A stretch of DNA of 64,000 nt from Scleromatobacter sp964418745 (GCA_964418745.1 CAYQMX010000006.1:186001-250000), one strand, 5' to 3'; shown: positions 15,146 through 23,796, counted from the first letter of the stretch. Numbers and translations are program-made. Notes: generated from the sequence alone by a model not told the origin.

Positions 15146-16515
15146 CGTTGCGCCCGCCATCCCTTCAAGGGCGCCTGCTCGTGCTGGTGCTCGGCCTCGT
15201 GGTGGCCGTGTGGATGGCGACCGCGTGCCTGACCTGGCTCGACGCGCGACGCCAATTGGATGAACTGCTCGACAGCCACCTCGCGCAGGCGGCGGCCCTG
15301 CTGGTCGTGCAACAGACCCAGGAACGTGAGGAAGACGAGCGCGGCGTGGATGCACCCCTGCTGCATCGGTACGCGCCAAGGGTTGCCTTCCAGGTGTTCC
15401 ATGCGGGGCAGTTGGTACAGCGGTCAGCCAACGCGCCCATCCAACCGTTGATGGCGGGCATCGCCGGATCCGGCGGGGAGTTCCAGACGGTGGTCTCTGC
15501 CGGAAAGACCTGGCGGGTGTTTGCCGCTTACGGCGCCGAGCGCGATGTGGAGGTTTTCGTCGGCGAGCAGGTCGAATCGCGCGAAGACATCCTCTGGGCC
15601 GTGTTGCGCAGCACGCTCTGGCCGATGCTCATGGCGCTGCCCGCACTGGCGGGGGCAGTCTGGTGGGCCATTCGGCATGGTGTCGCGCCGATTCGGCGCC
15701 TTGCCTCCACGTTGGAGCAACGCACACCACAGGAATTGGAACCCGTCGTCGTCGCTGATGCACCGTCCGAACTGACGCCGATGGTAGTTGCCCTGAACGA
15801 CCTGTTGCTGCGTACTGCGCAACTGGTCGAAAAGGAGCGCCGCTTCACGGCCGATGCGGCCCACGAGCTTCGAACGCCGATCGCAGCGATCCGGGCACAG
15901 GCCCAGGTCGCGATAGCAGCAACCGAGCCGGCAGAGCGAATACACGCACTCGAATTCACGCTCCATGGCTGCGACCGAGCGACCCGTCTTGTCGAGCAAT
16001 TGCTGACGCTGTCGCGGATCGAGGCCGGTGTGCTCCCCCTGCGCGAATCCGTGGAACTCGGGGCTCTCATCCGTCGAGTCGCGGCCGAGGTCGCCCCTGC
16101 AGCGCTCGACAAGAACCAGGACATCGGCGTCGATGCCGACGAAGGGTGCGTGGTGACCGGCGACGCCACGCTGCTCGCCGTTCTGGTGCGCAATCTGGTG
16201 GACAACGCGATTCGGTACAGCCCCTTGGAGGCGACCGTTGCTGTCACGGTGACGCGTACGGACGGTGGCGTGCGAGTGAGGGTTGACGACAGCGGACCGG
16301 GCATGAACAGTGTGAACATCGCACGGATGGGAGAACGGTTCTTTCGGGTTGTTGGAACCCATCAGGACGGCAGCGGTTTGGGTTGGTCCATCATCAGAAG
16401 AATTGCGGCAGTTCACGATGCGACTTGTTCCATCTCAAGATCGGAACACCTTCACGGACTGCGGGTTGACGTCGACTTTCCTTCGGCAGATCCCCATCGC
16501 TCGCTGAACGGATGA
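15142..16515 (+). CDS. QseC/TctE-type sensor histidine kinase
   Basis: A membrane sensor kinase of 457 residues. Helix one is at about 11-33, a periplasmic domain follows to about 155, and helix two lies at about 156-178. The phospho-acceptor is His241 in AAHELRTPIAA; the ATP-binding domain has NLVDNAIRYSP, DDSGPGM and DGSGLGWSIIRR. It overlaps the regulator gene by 4 nt. The periplasmic domain shows no motif that names a ligand. Linkage to two cytochrome units suggests that it senses redox state, a metal or an oxyanion, but this is a guess. Confidence 0.92.
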   Translation: MTLRPPSLQGRLLVLVLGLVVAVWMATACLTWLDARRQLDELLDSHLAQAAALLVVQQTQEREEDERGVDAPLLHRYAPRVAFQVFHAGQLVQRSANAPIQPLMAGIAGSGGEFQTVVSAGKTWRVFAAYGAERDVEVFVGEQVESREDILWAVLRSTLWPMLMALPALAGAVWWAIRHGVAPIRRLASTLEQRTPQELEPVVVADAPSELTPMVVALNDLLLRTAQLVEKERRFTADAAHELRTPIAAIRAQAQVAIAATEPAERIHALEFTLHGCDRATRLVEQLLTLSRIEAGVLPLRESVELGALIRRVAAEVAPAALDKNQDIGVDADEGCVVTGDATLLAVLVRNLVDNAIRYSPLEATVAVTVTRTDGGVRVRVDDSGPGMNSVNIARMGERFFRVVGTHQDGSGLGWSIIRRIAAVHDATCSISRSEHLHGLRVDVDFPSADPHRSLNG

Positions 16516-16779
16516 CTTTCCAGGCCTGGGCGCATGTGCGGGCTCTCGACGTCGATCAAAGTCCAAGAATGTCTCCGCAGCCAGGTCAATTGGCCTGGCT
16601 CAAGCCGTGCACCGTAGCTCATTTCAACGGAGTTTCGAGGCCAGACGCCGAAGCAGGTGGCGGAGGCTGTCGCGACAGTCGCGATCAAGGCCGACGCGTG
16701 CTTCTTGGCGCTGCCGTGGCTGAGGGGAAACTTCGAAGCAAATTCGACTCCCTGGCCTTTGGTGCACGGGCTTTGGCGC

Positions 16780-16907
16780 GCGTGCGTTAGCGAACAGATG
16801 CATCGCCTCCAAGCGTTCAGAGTCAGCAGTCCGCCAGGAATTGGCATGTCGACGCAAAGTGCCGACAGCGCGCGTTCTCCGACTGAGTCCGCTAAGAATT
16901 CGATAAG
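16780..16907 (+). repeat. Duplicated promoter module, copy A
   Basis: A 21-bp block (16780-16800, core GCGAACAGATG) matches 19237-19257 at 20 of 21 positions, and the 17-bp block GCTAAGAATTCGATAAG (16891-16907) matches 19338-19354 exactly. The sequence between is diverged, with short shared islands such as CAGAGTC, and differs in length by 10 bp. Confidence 0.8.
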
Positions 16908-16923
16908 CAACGATCCCTAACAT
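16891..16923 (+). promoter_or_regulatory. OmpR-family box 2 and promoter of the cytochrome operon
   Basis: GCTAAG-AATTC-GATAAG (16891-16907) is followed after exactly 10 nt by TAACAT (16918-16923), a plausible -10. There is no separate good -35; the box covers that position, as at promoters activated by this regulator class. The first gene starts at 17007. Confidence 0.6.
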
Positions 16924-17006
16924 GGCTTGTCGCATCCGTCGGATTGCAGGGCAGGACCAATTGCTGTCTTGCATCGGTTCACTCAGTTGCCCCAAGGAGC
17001 AAGACC

Positions 17007-17399
17007 ATGTTGATTCGTACTTTGGCCGCGATCGCGGCGATGACACTGCCGCTGATGGCCGTCGCCAATCCTGTCCAGGAGGCCTACCGCGCCGCGGCGA
17101 AACAAGAGAACTCGGCGTTCGCTGACTTCTCGGCACCGCGTGGTGAGGCTTTCTACAAGGCCAAGACCGGTGAGGCGTCTTGCGCCAATTGCCACGGCAA
17201 TTCACCGAAGGCGCACGGAAGGCACGCGACGACAGGCAAGGACATCCTACCCATGGCCCCAGTGGCAAATGCCGAGCGCTTCACCGACGCAGCCAAGGTG
17301 GAGAAGTGGTTCAAGCGCAACTGCAGCGATGTTCTCAAGCGCGCCTGCACTGCGAACGAGAAGGGCGACTTCATCGCCTACCTTTTGTCCGTGAAATAG
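17007..17399 (+). CDS. Monoheme cytochrome c, DUF1924 / SHP-like
   Basis: A secreted 130-residue cytochrome. The signal peptide ends near residue 20 (MAVA-NPVQ). One heme site, CANCH (Cys59-His63), is followed by GRHATTGKDILPMAP, the DUF1924 pattern of sphaeroides heme protein relatives, some of which bind O2 or NO. ATG 17007 has AAGGAG at 16994-16999. The next gene is the diheme c that usually accompanies this family, 8 nt downstream. Confidence 0.87.
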   Translation: MLIRTLAAIAAMTLPLMAVANPVQEAYRAAAKQENSAFADFSAPRGEAFYKAKTGEASCANCHGNSPKAHGRHATTGKDILPMAPVANAERFTDAAKVEKWFKRNCSDVLKRACTANEKGDFIAYLLSVK

Positions 17400-17407
17400 G
17401 ACCCGAC

Positions 17408-17905
17408 ATGAAGACAATCCTCCAACTTCTTCTGCTCCTGGCACTGGTGCCAAGCGCAGTTCTGGCCGATGACGACGAGGAGGGCGAGTACGCCGGTCAG
17501 GAGCGGGCGCGGTTGCTGCAACCAGCCAAGGTGAACCCGACGTGGGCCAAGGAGTGCAGCGCCTGCCACATCGCGTACGCACCGGGCCTGCTGCCCGTCG
17601 AGTCCTGGCGCAAGCTGATGTCCGGGCTGGACAAGCATTTCAAGGCGGATGCCTCGCTGAGCGCCAAGGAAAACCAGGAGATCACTGCCTTTCTGGTGGC
17701 CAATGCGGCGAATCGCTGGACGGGCAACGCTGCACCGATGCGCATAACAGAGACCCAATGGTTCAAGAGCCAACATAACGGCCGAGAAGTAGCAGCGGAA
17801 GTCTGGAATCGCGCTTCCGTCAGGAGCGCCTCGAATTGCCAAGCTTGCCACGCTGGGGCGGACAGGGGGGATTTCAGCGAGCGCTCTGTCAAGATCCCTC
17901 GGTAG
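17408..17905 (+). CDS. Diheme cytochrome c (DHC type)
   Basis: A periplasmic diheme protein of 165 residues. A signal peptide covers residues 1-20. Heme sites are CSACH and, near the C-terminus, CQACH; the end SVKIPR is shared with the fusion protein downstream (AMEIPR). DHC proteins give electrons to SHP in related gene clusters. It lies between the DUF1924 gene and the b561 fusion at 8-10 nt spacing, so the three are one transcript. Confidence 0.88.
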   Translation: MKTILQLLLLLALVPSAVLADDDEEGEYAGQERARLLQPAKVNPTWAKECSACHIAYAPGLLPVESWRKLMSGLDKHFKADASLSAKENQEITAFLVANAANRWTGNAAPMRITETQWFKSQHNGREVAAEVWNRASVRSASNCQACHAGADRGDFSERSVKIPR

Positions 17906-17915
17906 ACGAATCGCG

Positions 17916-19067
17916 GTGAAACTCGGCGTGAAACCCACTCTCGTCTGGGATCTGCCCACGCGGCTGTTCCACTGGCTCCTCGTCACCTGTTTCACAGGCG
18001 CATGGCTGACGAGTGCGTCTGACCGCTGGCTTTCGATTCACATCTTCTTCGGCTACCTGATGCTGGGGCTCATGGGGTTCCGGTTGGTCTGGGGCTTCAC
18101 GGGCGGCCACTACGCACGCTTTGCGTCGTTCGTCGTCGGTCCAATTGCCGGCCTCGCCTATCTGCGGGACCTCGTGGCCAAGCGCGACAGGCCTTACCTT
18201 GGCCACAACCCGGCGGCCAGTCTGGCCATCGTCGCCATGCTCTTGCTGGGTATCGCGGTCGCACTGACGGGCATCTTTACCCAGGGCGGTGAGGAAGGCC
18301 ATGGACCTGTGGCCGGGTTCCTGTCCATCGGGGCGACGGCATGGCTGAAGCAGGCGCACGACGTGCTAGCCATCCTGATGCTGGTGACCGTTGCGGGGCA
18401 CCTGACCGGCGTCGCGGTGGGCAGTTGGCTGCACAAAGAGAACCTGCCGCTGGCGATGATGACCGGCAGGAAGGAAGCACCCGACGACGCCGCGGCGTCG
18501 AGGCCTTTCAGTGGCGCAGGGGCAGTGATTCTGCTAGTGGTGGCGGCCTTTGGCGGATGGTGGTTCTTCTACGCATGGCATGGAGCGGTCCCGGTACGCG
18601 AGGGCCGGATCAATCCCGGTTCCGAGACGCCGCATGTCGCCTTCGTGGGGCGTCCGCTCCCGGACGAGCCCCTGTGGCGCGAGGAGTGTGGTGCATGCCA
18701 TCTGGCGTTTCATCCGAACCTGCTGCCGACGAGGTCGTGGACGCTGCTCATGGCGCGTCAAGGGCAGCATTTCGGAACGGACCTGGCACTCGATGCGCCG
18801 ACGACTGCCGCTATCCTGGCCTTCCTGCAGCGCAATTCATCTGAGAACAGTCCAACCGAAGCGGCATTCAAGATCAACCGGTCGATCCCGCCTGGCGTGA
18901 TCCCGGTACGGATCACCGACACGCCATATTGGGTAGAGAAGCACAGGGGCATTCCGGCGACTGACTGGCAGTTGCCGAAGGTCAAGGGCAAGAGCAATTG
19001 CGGTGGATGCCACGTGGACGCAGCGGCGGGAACATTCGAAGACGCCGCGATGGAGATCCCTCGCTAA
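17916..19067 (+). CDS. Cytochrome b561 fused to a diheme cytochrome c domain
   Basis: A 383-residue fusion. Residues 1 to about 190 are a b561 domain (VWDLPTRLFHW, GHNPAA, GSWLHKENL) close to the protein at 13697; a further helix near 200-220 leads to a periplasmic domain with CGACH and CGGCH. That domain aligns along its length with the separate diheme protein just upstream, including LLP-SW and the EIPR end. GTG 17916 is 10 nt after the previous stop. It should take electrons from quinol and pass them to the periplasmic cytochromes. A 6-bp hairpin (19059-19074) has the stop codon in its loop. Confidence 0.88.
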   Translation: MKLGVKPTLVWDLPTRLFHWLLVTCFTGAWLTSASDRWLSIHIFFGYLMLGLMGFRLVWGFTGGHYARFASFVVGPIAGLAYLRDLVAKRDRPYLGHNPAASLAIVAMLLLGIAVALTGIFTQGGEEGHGPVAGFLSIGATAWLKQAHDVLAILMLVTVAGHLTGVAVGSWLHKENLPLAMMTGRKEAPDDAAASRPFSGAGAVILLVVAAFGGWWFFYAWHGAVPVREGRINPGSETPHVAFVGRPLPDEPLWREECGACHLAFHPNLLPTRSWTLLMARQGQHFGTDLALDAPTTAAILAFLQRNSSENSPTEAAFKINRSIPPGVIPVRITDTPYWVEKHRGIPATDWQLPKVKGKSNCGGCHVDAAAGTFEDAAMEIPR

Positions 19068-19236
19068 GGCGAGGCTCAACATCCTCGCTCCAGCGCGCCA
19101 GTGACGAACTGCCTCACAAAGGGAGTCCCTGGCTGTCCTGGCACCACCGGGGGCACACGAATCGAGCTGTGGATGCACCAGTCCTTCTGCAGTCAGTCTC
19201 CGCCGACGGCCTGCTGGATGCGTCGGACCGGCGAGA

Positions 19237-19354
19237 GCGTGCGTTGGCGAACAGATGACATTGCCCCACAACGTCAGAGTCGCAGAACAGTCCAGGGCCC
19301 GTGGGGTGCGTGCACTTCCTGCGTCCGGACTCGCCCTGCTAAGAATTCGATAAG
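19237..19354 (+). repeat. Duplicated promoter module, copy B
   Basis: This is the partner of 16780-16907. The outer block (19237-19257) and the box block (19338-19354) are kept, while the sequence between has drifted. Both copies lie in front of transcription units and face the same way. Confidence 0.8.
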
Positions 19355-19370
19355 AAAGTCTTCATAACAT
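19338..19370 (+). promoter_or_regulatory. OmpR-family box 3 and promoter of the zinc-ribbon gene
   Basis: GCTAAG-AATTC-GATAAG (19338-19354) is again followed after 10 nt by TAACAT (19365-19370). Spacing is identical to box 2, which supports shared control. The gene starts 37 nt after the -10 element. Confidence 0.6.
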
Positions 19371-19406
19371 CAACCGGTCGAACTTCTTCGACGCAAAGGA
19401 AGAAAG

Positions 19407-19715
19407 ATGTTCTGCCCTGTCTGCAAGGATGTCGACCTGGCTCTGGCCGATCGACAAGGAATCGAGATCGACTATTGCCCCAGATGCCGTGGCGTCTGGC
19501 TGGATCGCGGTGAGCTCGACAAGCTGATCGAGCGCTCGGTGCAACTCGAGCGCGGAGAATTCTCTGCGTCCGCGCACCGCCAGGCCATGCCTGACCTGCA
19601 GGATCGACGTGCGGATTTCCAGGCCTCTGGCCATGGCCATGACAACAGGGACAAGTATTCGAAGTACGGCCAGAACCGGCCGCGCGGCTCGTTTCTGCGC
19701 GATCTCTTTGACTGA
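19407..19715 (+). CDS. TFIIB-type zinc-ribbon protein
   Basis: A 102-residue protein. The first 40 residues hold two CxxC knuckles (CPVC and CPRC) followed by RGVWLDRGELDKL, the zf-TFIIB family signature. The remainder is polar and His/Arg/Gly-rich and ends SFLRDLFD. GGAAGAAAG precedes the ATG. Its role is unknown; the shared promoter box ties it to the cytochrome units rather than to the genes downstream. Confidence 0.85.
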   Translation: MFCPVCKDVDLALADRQGIEIDYCPRCRGVWLDRGELDKLIERSVQLERGEFSASAHRQAMPDLQDRRADFQASGHGHDNRDKYSKYGQNRPRGSFLRDLFD

Positions 19716-19823
19716 CGAACAGTTTGAGCTGCACGGCGTCCAGCGATCTGGCTCGGCCGTTCAGCCTCCGCGACCCGGACAACCCGTGGCTGCGCTGCTT
19801 CACGTGGCCAAAGGAATCTTGCA

Positions 19824-20165
19824 ATGAACAGAACCTCGAACTTCCCCCTGCACGCCTCGCTCCTGGCCCTGGCGGTACTCGTCGTGAGCGGTTGCAGCAA
19901 GCCGCCCGCGCCCGCCGACGCGCCGACTGCGACAATTGCCGCGGGTGGCAACATCGCCGACAACGACGTCACGGTGAACGTCCGCACGGCGCTGGGCCAG
20001 GATCCGGTGCTCAAGGGCTTCGACATCGGCGTGGTGACGCTCAAGGGCGACGTGCGCCTGACGGGCACGCTGAACGAGCAGGCGCAGATCGACGAGGCCC
20101 TCAAGATGGCGCGATCGGCCCAGGGCGCCCACAGCGTGCACGACGAACTCGTGCTCAGGAAGTAG
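19824..20165 (+). CDS. BON-domain lipoprotein
   Basis: A 113-residue lipoprotein with a lipobox (VVSGC, Cys near residue 24). A single BON domain follows (VTVNVRTALGQDPVL, VVTLKGDVRLTGTL), of the kind thought to attach to membranes or the envelope. It is the first gene on the very GC-rich side of the composition change. It may be co-transcribed with the CDF transporter 71 bp downstream. Confidence 0.85.
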   Translation: MNRTSNFPLHASLLALAVLVVSGCSKPPAPADAPTATIAAGGNIADNDVTVNVRTALGQDPVLKGFDIGVVTLKGDVRLTGTLNEQAQIDEALKMARSAQGAHSVHDELVLRK

Positions 20166-20236
20166 GCCCTCCTGCCGCGTCGCCGTCCGTCGCCCCCTGA
20201 ATCAACGCCCCATCGCTGCAGCGCACCAGGAGTCGC

Positions 20237-21229
20237 ATGAATCGAGAAGAGTTTCCGCAAGACCTCGACGACCTCGAGGACGCCGATCACACGCCCGCCC
20301 AGCGTGCGGCTGCCGGCGCGCGCAGCACCTGGGTCAGCGTCGCGGTCAACGTGGCCCTGTCGACCGCCCAGGTCGGCATCGGCATCGTCTCGAAATCGCA
20401 GGGCCTGGTCGCCGACGGCATCCATTCCCTGTCCGACCTGGTGGCGGACTTCGTCGTCCTGTTCGCGGGGCATCACAGCAAGAAGGATGCAGATGCGGAC
20501 CATCCCTATGGACACCATCGCTTCGAGACCGCCGCCTCGCTGGTGCTCGGGCTGCTGCTGCTGGCCGTCGGCGTCGGGATGCTGTGGTCGGCCGCGCACA
20601 AGCTGCAGGATCCGGGCTCGGTGCCGCAGGTGCACGTGGTCGCGTTGTGGGTGGCGGCCGCCGCGCTGGTGGCCAAGGAGATCCTGTTCCGCTACATGCT
20701 GGCCATCGCCAAGAAGGTCAAGTCGAGCATGCTGGTGGCCAACGCCTGGCATGCGCGCTCCGATGCCGCGTCCTCGCTCGTCGTGGGCATCGGCATCGTC
20801 GGCAACCTGGCCGGCTATCCGATCCTCGATCCGATCGCCGCGCTCATCGTCGGCTTCATGGTCGGCCGCATGGGCTGGACCTTCAGCTGGGATGCGCTCC
20901 ACGACCTGATGGATCGTGCCGCGGATGACCAGGAGGTCGAGGCCATCGCCCGCACGCTCACGGAGACACCGGGCGTGCAGAGCGTCCATGACGTACGGAC
21001 CCGCAAGATGGGCGACATGATCGTCGTCGATGCCCACATCGAGGTCGATGCGTCGATCTCCGTCGAGGCGGGGCACGATATCGCCGTGGCGGCCCGCCGG
21101 CGCGTGCTCGAGCGACACCGGGTGCTCAACCTGATGACGCACGTCGACCCCTGGCGTCGTCCGGACCTCGACCATGCACCGCCGCTCGCCGCGCGAACCG
21201 GCGCCGACCGCGTCGCCACGACGCCATGA
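20237..21229 (+). CDS. Cation diffusion facilitator (CDF) transporter
   Basis: A divalent-metal/proton antiporter of 330 residues with six helices. The metal site is formed by DGIHSLSDLVADF in helix 2 and HARSDAASS in helix 5. HHSKKDADADHPYGHHR in the loop is His/Asp-rich. The cytoplasmic C-terminal domain reads TLTETPGVQSVHDVRTRKMG. It ends with a 4-nt overlap into the P-type ATPase gene, so the two transporters are coupled. The metal cannot be named. Confidence 0.92.
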   Translation: MNREEFPQDLDDLEDADHTPAQRAAAGARSTWVSVAVNVALSTAQVGIGIVSKSQGLVADGIHSLSDLVADFVVLFAGHHSKKDADADHPYGHHRFETAASLVLGLLLLAVGVGMLWSAAHKLQDPGSVPQVHVVALWVAAAALVAKEILFRYMLAIAKKVKSSMLVANAWHARSDAASSLVVGIGIVGNLAGYPILDPIAALIVGFMVGRMGWTFSWDALHDLMDRAADDQEVEAIARTLTETPGVQSVHDVRTRKMGDMIVVDAHIEVDASISVEAGHDIAVAARRRVLERHRVLNLMTHVDPWRRPDLDHAPPLAARTGADRVATTP

Positions 21230-23796
21230 AGAACGCCGGGCTCGACGCGGCCGCGGCGCAGGCCCGGCTGGCGCGCGACGGCGCCAACGAGCTGCCGGCG
21301 TCGGAACGCCGCAGCGGCCTGCGCGTCCTGCGCGAGGTCGTGACCGAGCCGATGTTCCTGCTGCTCGTGGGCTGCGGCGCGATCTACATGCTGCTCGGCG
21401 ATCGCAGCGAGGCGCTGATGCTGCTGGGCTTCGTGTTCGTCGTGATGGGCATCACCTTCGTGCAGCAGCGCCGCACGGAGCGCTCGCTGGAGGCCCTGCG
21501 CGACATGTCCAGCCCCCAGGCGACCGCGCTGCGCGACGGCAAGCCGGTGCGCATCGCCAGCCGCGAGCTCGTGGTCGACGACATCGTGCTGCTGGCCGAG
21601 GGCGATCGCATTCCCGCCGACATGGACCTCGTGGAATCGTCGAACCTGGCGGTCGACGAATCGATGCTGACGGGCGAATCGATCGCCGTCGACAAGACGG
21701 CCGCGGCCGCATCGCTCGACGACGCTGTCGCGGTGGCCGTCGACGACCGCAGCCGCGTGTTTTCCGGAACGCTCGTCACGCAGGGCACCGCCCGTGGTCG
21801 CGTCACGGCCACCGGCGAGCGCAGCGCGCTGGGGCGCATCGGAAAGTCGCTCGAGTCGATCGGCGCCGAGGACACCCCGGTGCAGAAGGAAACCCGCGGC
21901 GTCGTCAAGCGCGTGGCCATCGGCGGCCTGGTCCTCGCGGTCGCGCTGGCCGGCATCGACCTGGCGGTCACCGGAGACTGGCTGAAGGCGCTGCTGGCCG
22001 GGCTCACGCTGGCCATGGCGATCCTGCCCGAGGAACTCCCGGTCATCCTGACCCTGTTCCTGGGCCTGGGCGCCTGGCGGCTGTCGCGCGAGAAGGTGCT
22101 TGCGCGCCAGATTCCGGCCATCGAACTCCTGGGTGCGACAACGGTGCTGTGTGTCGACAAGACCGGCACTCTGACGGTCAACCGCATGGCCGTGCGCCAG
22201 CTGTGGTCGGAGTCCGCGTCCTGCGATTGCCAGGGCAAGGCGGCTGGCGACCTGCCGGAGGCGTTGCACGGCGTGCTCGAGTTCGCCGTGCTGGCCAGCC
22301 ATCGCCGCGCATTCGATCCGATGGAGTCGGCGATCGTGCAGGCGGGGCAGGCGCTGCTCGCCCATACCGAGCACCTGCACGCGGACTGGACGCTCGTCGA
22401 CGACTACCCGTTGTCGCGCGAGATGCTGGCGATGTCCCGGGTCTGGCAATCGCCCGACTCCAGCCAGCGCATGATCGCGGCCAAGGGGGCGCCCGAGGCG
22501 ATCGTCGACCTGTGCCACATGGACGCCGGACGGCGCGAGCTCGTGGCCGCAGAAGTCGCGGCCCTGGCCAGCCAGGGCCTGCGCGTGCTCGGTGTGGCGC
22601 GGGCGCGCTTCGGCAAGTCGGAGCTCCCGCCCATCCAGCACGATTTCGATTTCGAATTCCTCGGGCTGGCGGCGCTCGAGGATCCGGTGCGCGCCGACGT
22701 GCCCCAGGCGATCGCCGAATGTCGCGGGGCAGGCATCCGCGTCGTCATGATCACGGGCGACCACCCGGCGACCGCGATCTCCATTGCCCGCCAGGCGGGC
22801 CTGGCGACCGACGGCGTCGCCCTGACCGGCCCCGAGATGGCCGCCATGAGCGATGCCCAGCTGGCCGCGCGGCTGGCGGACACGCTCGTGTTCTGCCGCG
22901 TCCAGCCGGCCCAGAAGCTGCGGCTCGTGACCGCGTTTCGGGCCCGGGGGGACATCGTCGCGATGACCGGGGACGGCGTCAACGACGCGCCGGCGCTGAA
23001 GGCCGCGGACATCGGCGTGGCGATGGGGGCCCGCGGCACGGACGTGGCGCGCGAAGCGGCGGCCCTGGTGCTGCTCAACGACGACTTCGCGTCGCTCGTC
23101 ACGGCCTTGCGCTACGGGCGCAGGGTGTTCGCCAACCTGCGCAAGGCGATCGTTTTCGTCGTCGCCGTTCACGTGCCGATCGTCGGCCTGTCGCTCCTGC
23201 CGGTCCTGCTCGGCTGGCCCATGCTGCTGATGCCGGTGCACATCCTGTTTCTGCAACTCATCATCGATCCCGCCTGCTCGGTGGTGTTCGAGGCCGAACC
23301 GCTGGAACCCGGCGCGATGACGGCGCCCCCGCGGCGCCGCGACGCGCATCTGTTCGACATGGCCGTCCTGGTCCGGGGCCTCTGGCAAGGACTGGGCCTT
23401 CTCGCGACGCTGCTGGCGACCTATGCCGTGGCACGCCGGCTCAGCCATTCCGACGAGATGGCGCGCGCCCTCACGTTCTCTGTGATGGTGCTCTCCAATC
23501 TCGCGCTCATCCTTGCCAATCGCCGGATCGCGAGGTCGCTGCCGCGGGCAGCGGTCCCGGCAGGCAAGGCCTTTGCCTGGATGGCCGTCGCCACGTCGAC
23601 GCTCCTGGGCTGCGTCCTGGCATTTCCAGTGCTCGGCAGCCTCTTCGCGTTCGTGACCCCGCCGCCTGCCATGCTTGCCTGTGGAGCGCTCGTGGTGCTC
23701 GTCAACTGGCTCTGGTTCGAGGCTGTCAAGCAGTGGCTTCGCAGGCCGGGTGTCAGGCCCGCCGGGACGGCTGCACCGGGTCGCGGCCAGGCATGA
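21226..23796 (+). CDS. P2-type cation-transporting ATPase
   Basis: A P-type ATPase of 856 residues. The phosphorylated Asp311 is in CVDKTGTLT; the actuator loop has LTGES; the hinge has GDGVNDAPALKAADIGVAMG. Helix 4 carries LPEELPVIL, the P2 pattern (Ca2+/Mg2+-type pumps), and there is no N-terminal heavy-metal CxxC domain, which argues against a Cu/Zn pump. It overlaps the CDF gene by 4 nt and, tail to tail, argC by 44 nt. Ca2+ or Mg2+/Mn2+ are the likely ions. Confidence 0.92.
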   Translation: MKNAGLDAAAAQARLARDGANELPASERRSGLRVLREVVTEPMFLLLVGCGAIYMLLGDRSEALMLLGFVFVVMGITFVQQRRTERSLEALRDMSSPQATALRDGKPVRIASRELVVDDIVLLAEGDRIPADMDLVESSNLAVDESMLTGESIAVDKTAAAASLDDAVAVAVDDRSRVFSGTLVTQGTARGRVTATGERSALGRIGKSLESIGAEDTPVQKETRGVVKRVAIGGLVLAVALAGIDLAVTGDWLKALLAGLTLAMAILPEELPVILTLFLGLGAWRLSREKVLARQIPAIELLGATTVLCVDKTGTLTVNRMAVRQLWSESASCDCQGKAAGDLPEALHGVLEFAVLASHRRAFDPMESAIVQAGQALLAHTEHLHADWTLVDDYPLSREMLAMSRVWQSPDSSQRMIAAKGAPEAIVDLCHMDAGRRELVAAEVAALASQGLRVLGVARARFGKSELPPIQHDFDFEFLGLAALEDPVRADVPQAIAECRGAGIRVVMITGDHPATAISIARQAGLATDGVALTGPEMAAMSDAQLAARLADTLVFCRVQPAQKLRLVTAFRARGDIVAMTGDGVNDAPALKAADIGVAMGARGTDVAREAAALVLLNDDFASLVTALRYGRRVFANLRKAIVFVVAVHVPIVGLSLLPVLLGWPMLLMPVHILFLQLIIDPACSVVFEAEPLEPGAMTAPPRRRDAHLFDMAVLVRGLWQGLGLLATLLATYAVARRLSHSDEMARALTFSVMVLSNLALILANRRIARSLPRAAVPAGKAFAWMAVATSTLLGCVLAFPVLGSLFAFVTPPPAMLACGALVVLVNWLWFEAVKQWLRRPGVRPAGTAAPGRGQA

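Larger units (their letters stand above)
16516..17006. other. Intergenic region before the SHP/diheme operon (491 bp)
   Basis: No gene is convincing here; a 152-codon minus-strand frame exists but lacks any recognisable motif and covers the promoter. The region holds one copy of the duplicated upstream module (16780-16923), with the box and -10 element listed separately. Confidence 0.55.
19068..19406. other. Intergenic region with duplicated promoter module (339 bp)
   Basis: I find no gene. The stretch carries copy B of the module described at 16780 and, at its end, a box and -10 element for the zinc-ribbon gene. The first 160 bases show nothing recognisable. Confidence 0.55.

Noticed and set aside
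16452..16910. A 152-codon minus-strand gene in the intergenic region before the cytochrome operon
   Set aside because: It overlaps the kinase gene end and covers the conserved promoter box; it has no motif or ribosome site.
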